Below are positions 61,664 to 64,000 of a DNA stretch of 64,000 nucleotides, piece after piece. Source of the stretch: UBA1431 sp002329665. GTDB lineage: Bacteria; Bacillota; Clostridia; Christensenellales; UBA1431. The notes below the pieces were generated by a model, which did not search any database, was not told where the DNA came from, and saw only the letters and a program-made list of their open reading frames with translations. The position numbers and the translations under genes were made by a program. The stretch is from assembly GCA_040772545.1 (NCBI GenBank), contig JAXGXY010000001.1, positions 1,178,001 to 1,242,000 on the forward strand, in the 5' to 3' direction. Position 1 is the first letter of the stretch; every line of letters begins with the position of its first letter.

Positions 61664-62734
61664 TCACGCCCCCGCCTCCAGCCGCAGCCCCGCCGAGGCG
61701 TTGAGCGTGAGCGCGTCGCACCCGTCCGAGAGCAGGCGGTAGCACCCGGCCGACGCGACCATCGCCGCGTTGTCGGTGCACAGGCGAAGATCGGGTACGC
61801 ACAGGGCGAGGCCTTCCGCTTCGCACAGCGACGCGAGACGGGACCTCAGCGCGCCGTTCGCCGCCACCCCGCCGCAGAGCGCAACGGTGCCCGCGCCCGT
61901 CTTCCGGGCGGCCCGCACCGCCTTCACGGCCAGGGTCTCGACGACCGCCGCCTGGAACGACGCGGCCACGTCCGCCCTCTCGTATGCTTCGCCGCTTTCC
62001 GTAAGGCCGCGCACCAGCGTGACCATCGCCGTCTTCAAACCGCTGAAGCTGAAATTGAAGTGCTCCTGAAGGTTGAATTTCAGCGGCATCGGGTACCTGT
62101 TCGCGTCGCCCTCCAGCGCGAGGGCCTCCAGGTTCGGGCCTCCGGGATAGGGCAGCCCGAGCACGCGCGCCGCCTTGTCCAGCGCCTCCCCCGCGGCGTC
62201 GTCCACCGTCGCGCCCAGCAGCGCATATTCGCCGTAGTCCCGGACGTGATAGAGATGGGAATGCCCGCCCGACGCCACGAGGCACACGAACGGCGGGCGC
62301 AGCGAAGGGTGCGAGATGTAGTTGGCGCAGATATGCCCTTCTATGTGGTTGACGCCGACGAGCGGCAGGCGGTGCGCAAAAGCGAGCGCCTTGGCCGTGG
62401 AAACGCCGATGAGCAGCGCGCCGACAAGCCCCGGCCCAGCGGTGACGGCGATCGCGTCGATCCCGGCGAAACCCGTCGGATAACCGGACAGGGCCTCTTC
62501 GATCACGGGCAGGATCGAGAGGACGTGCTGGCGGGAGGCGACTTCGGGCACCACCCCGCCGTACTTTGCGTGCAGGTCTATCTGGGAAGCCACGCATTCG
62601 GAAAGGACATAGCGCCCGTCCTTCACGATCGCGGCCGCCGTCTCGTCGCAGGACGTCTCGATTCCGAGCACCACGGCGCCGCCCGCCGCCCTTAGTTGGC
62701 GGACGCGCTCCTGCATCTGTTCGTGATACGCCAT
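61664..62734 (-). CDS. tsaD: tRNA N6-threonylcarbamoyladenosine synthase subunit TsaD
   Basis: 356 aa. VLGIETSCDETAAAIVKDGR at the N-terminus, the iron-binding VGVNHIEGHICANYI (HxxxH), VASGGHSHLYHV, and LCGGVAANGALRSRL and LCTDNAAMVASAG near the C-terminus, the last carrying the metal Asp. It transfers threonylcarbamoyl to A37 of tRNAs reading ANN codons, with TsaB and TsaE, which are not in the window. One base separates it from the DUF1461 gene upstream, indicating an operon. Confidence 0.97.
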   Translation of the reverse strand: MAYHEQMQERVRQLRAAGGAVVLGIETSCDETAAAIVKDGRYVLSECVASQIDLHAKYGGVVPEVASRQHVLSILPVIEEALSGYPTGFAGIDAIAVTAGPGLVGALLIGVSTAKALAFAHRLPLVGVNHIEGHICANYISHPSLRPPFVCLVASGGHSHLYHVRDYGEYALLGATVDDAAGEALDKAARVLGLPYPGGPNLEALALEGDANRYPMPLKFNLQEHFNFSFSGLKTAMVTLVRGLTESGEAYERADVAASFQAAVVETLAVKAVRAARKTGAGTVALCGGVAANGALRSRLASLCEAEGLALCVPDLRLCTDNAAMVASAGCYRLLSDGCDALTLNASAGLRLEAGA

Positions 62735-62735
62735 G

Positions 62736-63434
62736 CTAAAACGCCTCTTTCCTTCGCCTGGTCGCGATCAGCACCGCGACGGCGGCGATCCCGAAGACCG
62801 TTATGATCACCCCGAACCGCAAAAGCACCGTCTCGGCCATCTTCAGGAAAAAATCGGGCGGGAACATGCGGATTAGCGCGTCCCTGGACGGATCGAGCAT
62901 CCACAGGTCGTTGGTGAATAGCAGGCGGTGGAACCCGTCCCAGAACCGGCCGAAATCCATCGCGATGGCCGCGGCCAGCAGACCGGAGACCGCGCCCGCG
63001 CCCACCAGCGCGGTAAGGTAGCTGGTGCTCAGCACCCGCGGCATCCTCCGCCGGCAGACGAACGCAAGCATGATAAGGCACACCGCGCCGAGGGCCCAGA
63101 GCACGTACCGCACCGTCGAGCCGAGCCTGTAGAGGCGCCGCACGTCCTCCATATGCGCCTTCTCCCTCTGGCTGAAAACGTCGCGGTGAACGCCGCCGGC
63201 CTGCGCCGTCACGTCCAGGTCATCGCGCTCGCCCCGGACATAGGCAAACAGCGCCTGCGTCGCCTGCCCGAACTCCTCCCGGGTCATGCCCGTCGCCGCT
63301 TCCCTGTCCAGCCGGGCGTATTCGCCCATGTAATAGTCCCGATCGAAGGCCACGCTTTCCAGGCAGCCCCAGAACAGGCCCCCGATGAAACACAGGCTGA
63401 AGACCACCGCCAGTATGTATGCGATGACGCGCAC
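62736..63434 (-). CDS. DUF1461 (TIGR01906) family membrane protein
   Basis: 232 aa with five or so TM segments: one at residues 4-24, three between about 110 and 180, and one near the C-terminus (FGVIITVFGIAAVAVLIA). The extracytoplasmic loop has the family pattern YMGEYARLDREAATGMTREE, then VFSQREKAHMEDVRRLY. Function is not established. Co-transcribed with tsaD and the cyclase gene. Confidence 0.85.
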   Translation of the reverse strand: MRVIAYILAVVFSLCFIGGLFWGCLESVAFDRDYYMGEYARLDREAATGMTREEFGQATQALFAYVRGERDDLDVTAQAGGVHRDVFSQREKAHMEDVRRLYRLGSTVRYVLWALGAVCLIMLAFVCRRRMPRVLSTSYLTALVGAGAVSGLLAAAIAMDFGRFWDGFHRLLFTNDLWMLDPSRDALIRMFPPDFFLKMAETVLLRFGVIITVFGIAAVAVLIATRRRKEAF

Positions 63435-63452
63435 CGAAACACCCGCTTCCCG

Positions 63453-64000
63453 TTAAATCAGCACCGCGCGAAGCGGCGCGCCCTCGCCGCCCGCTATTTT
63501 CAGGGGCGGACAGAACAGCATGTACTCCCCTTCCCGTGCGCGGGACAGGTCGAGGCCCTCCACCACCGCCACCCCCGAGGACAAAAGGATGCGGTGGACG
63601 GCGTCGCCCTCCGGCCCCTTCGCGCCCACCGAAGGCCCGTCCACCCCGGCGAGCAGGAACCCCGCCCCGGCGATGCGCCGGGCCGCCCGGGCGGTCAGGC
63701 CGTACCCGCTCTCGATGTAGGCCTGCCCATTTAACCCCGAGGCGGGCGTTTTGAACAGCACGCGCCTCGTATGCGCGGGCAGCCTTTCGAGCAGGGGGGC
63801 GTCTATGCTTTCGTGTCCTTCGGGCAGCTCGAGCACGAAGCAAAGCCCGATAAACGGCGTAAGCCCCAGCCCCGCGATGTCGGAGGCCCCGGCGTCGTAG
63901 TGCAAAGGCGCGTCCGCGTGCGTCCCCGCGTGCAGGGTCAGGTGCACGGAGGAAACGTAGGGCCCGTTTTTCGGCCAGTCGTCCCGCAGGATACGCACGG
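63453..64000 (-). CDS. Cyclase / kynurenine-formamidase-like metal hydrolase, N-terminus cut by window edge
   Basis: The last 182 codons are visible, and the frame continues past base 64000, so the start is outside. The metal motif LHAGTHADAPLHYDAG (HxGTHxDxPxH) identifies the family. VLFKTPASGLNG and LLAGVDGPSVGAKGPEGDAV, followed later by EGLDLSRAREGEYMLFCPP, fit the small cyclase subfamily. It hydrolyses an amide or lactone of unknown substrate; no tryptophan-catabolic genes are seen. Confidence 0.88.
   Translation of the reverse strand, partial: VRILRDDWPKNGPYVSSVHLTLHAGTHADAPLHYDAGASDIAGLGLTPFIGLCFVLELPEGHESIDAPLLERLPAHTRRVLFKTPASGLNGQAYIESGYGLTARAARRIAGAGFLLAGVDGPSVGAKGPEGDAVHRILLSSGVAVVEGLDLSRAREGEYMLFCPPLKIAGGEGAPLRAVLI

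Overview
The window looks like chromosome of an anaerobic, moderately GC-rich Bacillota (Clostridia-like) bacterium. The right part carries the Gram-positive order mrnC-thyX-rlmB-yacP-sigH-tRNA-Gly-tuf-rpmG-secE-nusG-rplK-rplA-rplJ-rplL. There is a CwlD-type amidase, thymidylate synthase is ThyX, and a glycyl radical enzyme implies anaerobic growth. The species is not identifiable from the sequence alone.

Left chromosomal flank (1-4422): an edge-truncated DegV protein, a polytopic DUF6056-like membrane protein with a small membrane-anchored partner, an FMN reductase, a lipoprotein and two terminators.

Integrated island (4423-46539, about 42 kb): bounded by 47-bp direct repeats. The right repeat is the 3' half of an intact tRNA-Arg(CCG), next to a tyrosine integrase. 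The right 6 kb (40.8-46.5 kb) is laid out like a phage-inducible chromosomal island or related satellite: int, excisionase-like gene, primase-helicase, an origin-like array of eight 7-bp iterons around an AT-rich core, a small cysteine protein and a terminase-small-subunit-like gene. The remaining 36 kb is cargo broken up by IS256 and IS3 elements. It holds (a) a tight four-gene operon built around a leucine-rich-repeat/PHP/PolC-like protein whose three polymerase aspartates are replaced, with a membrane metalloprotease, a UDG-fold-like protein and a lipoprotein; (b) a WYL regulator with a PD-(D/E)XK family-4 protein; (c) a three-gene helicase-methylase-ATPase (Hma-type) defence cassette followed by the relic of a second helicase; (d) a decapitated Rad50/SMC-like ATPase and an IS-interrupted ADP-ribosylglycohydrolase; (e) a diol/glycerol-dehydratase-type glycyl radical enzyme and its activase; (f) small stress or metabolic genes (TspO-like, ferritin-like, KTSC, ArsC/Spx-like, hydrolases).

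Right flank (46540-64000): a HIRAN protein, gapA, an M29 aminopeptidase overlapping a glycosyltransferase, class II fba, the ribosomal/transcription block with an L10-type leader, tuf with tRNA-Gly behind a near-consensus promoter, sigH, RNA-processing genes, cwlD, a cluster of three DnaA boxes, tsaD, a DUF1461 membrane protein and an edge-truncated cyclase. rplL is followed by a terminator and convergent fba, so rpoBC is not adjacent.

The strongest candidate for an undescribed system is the LRR-PHP-pseudo-PolC operon (9605-14953).
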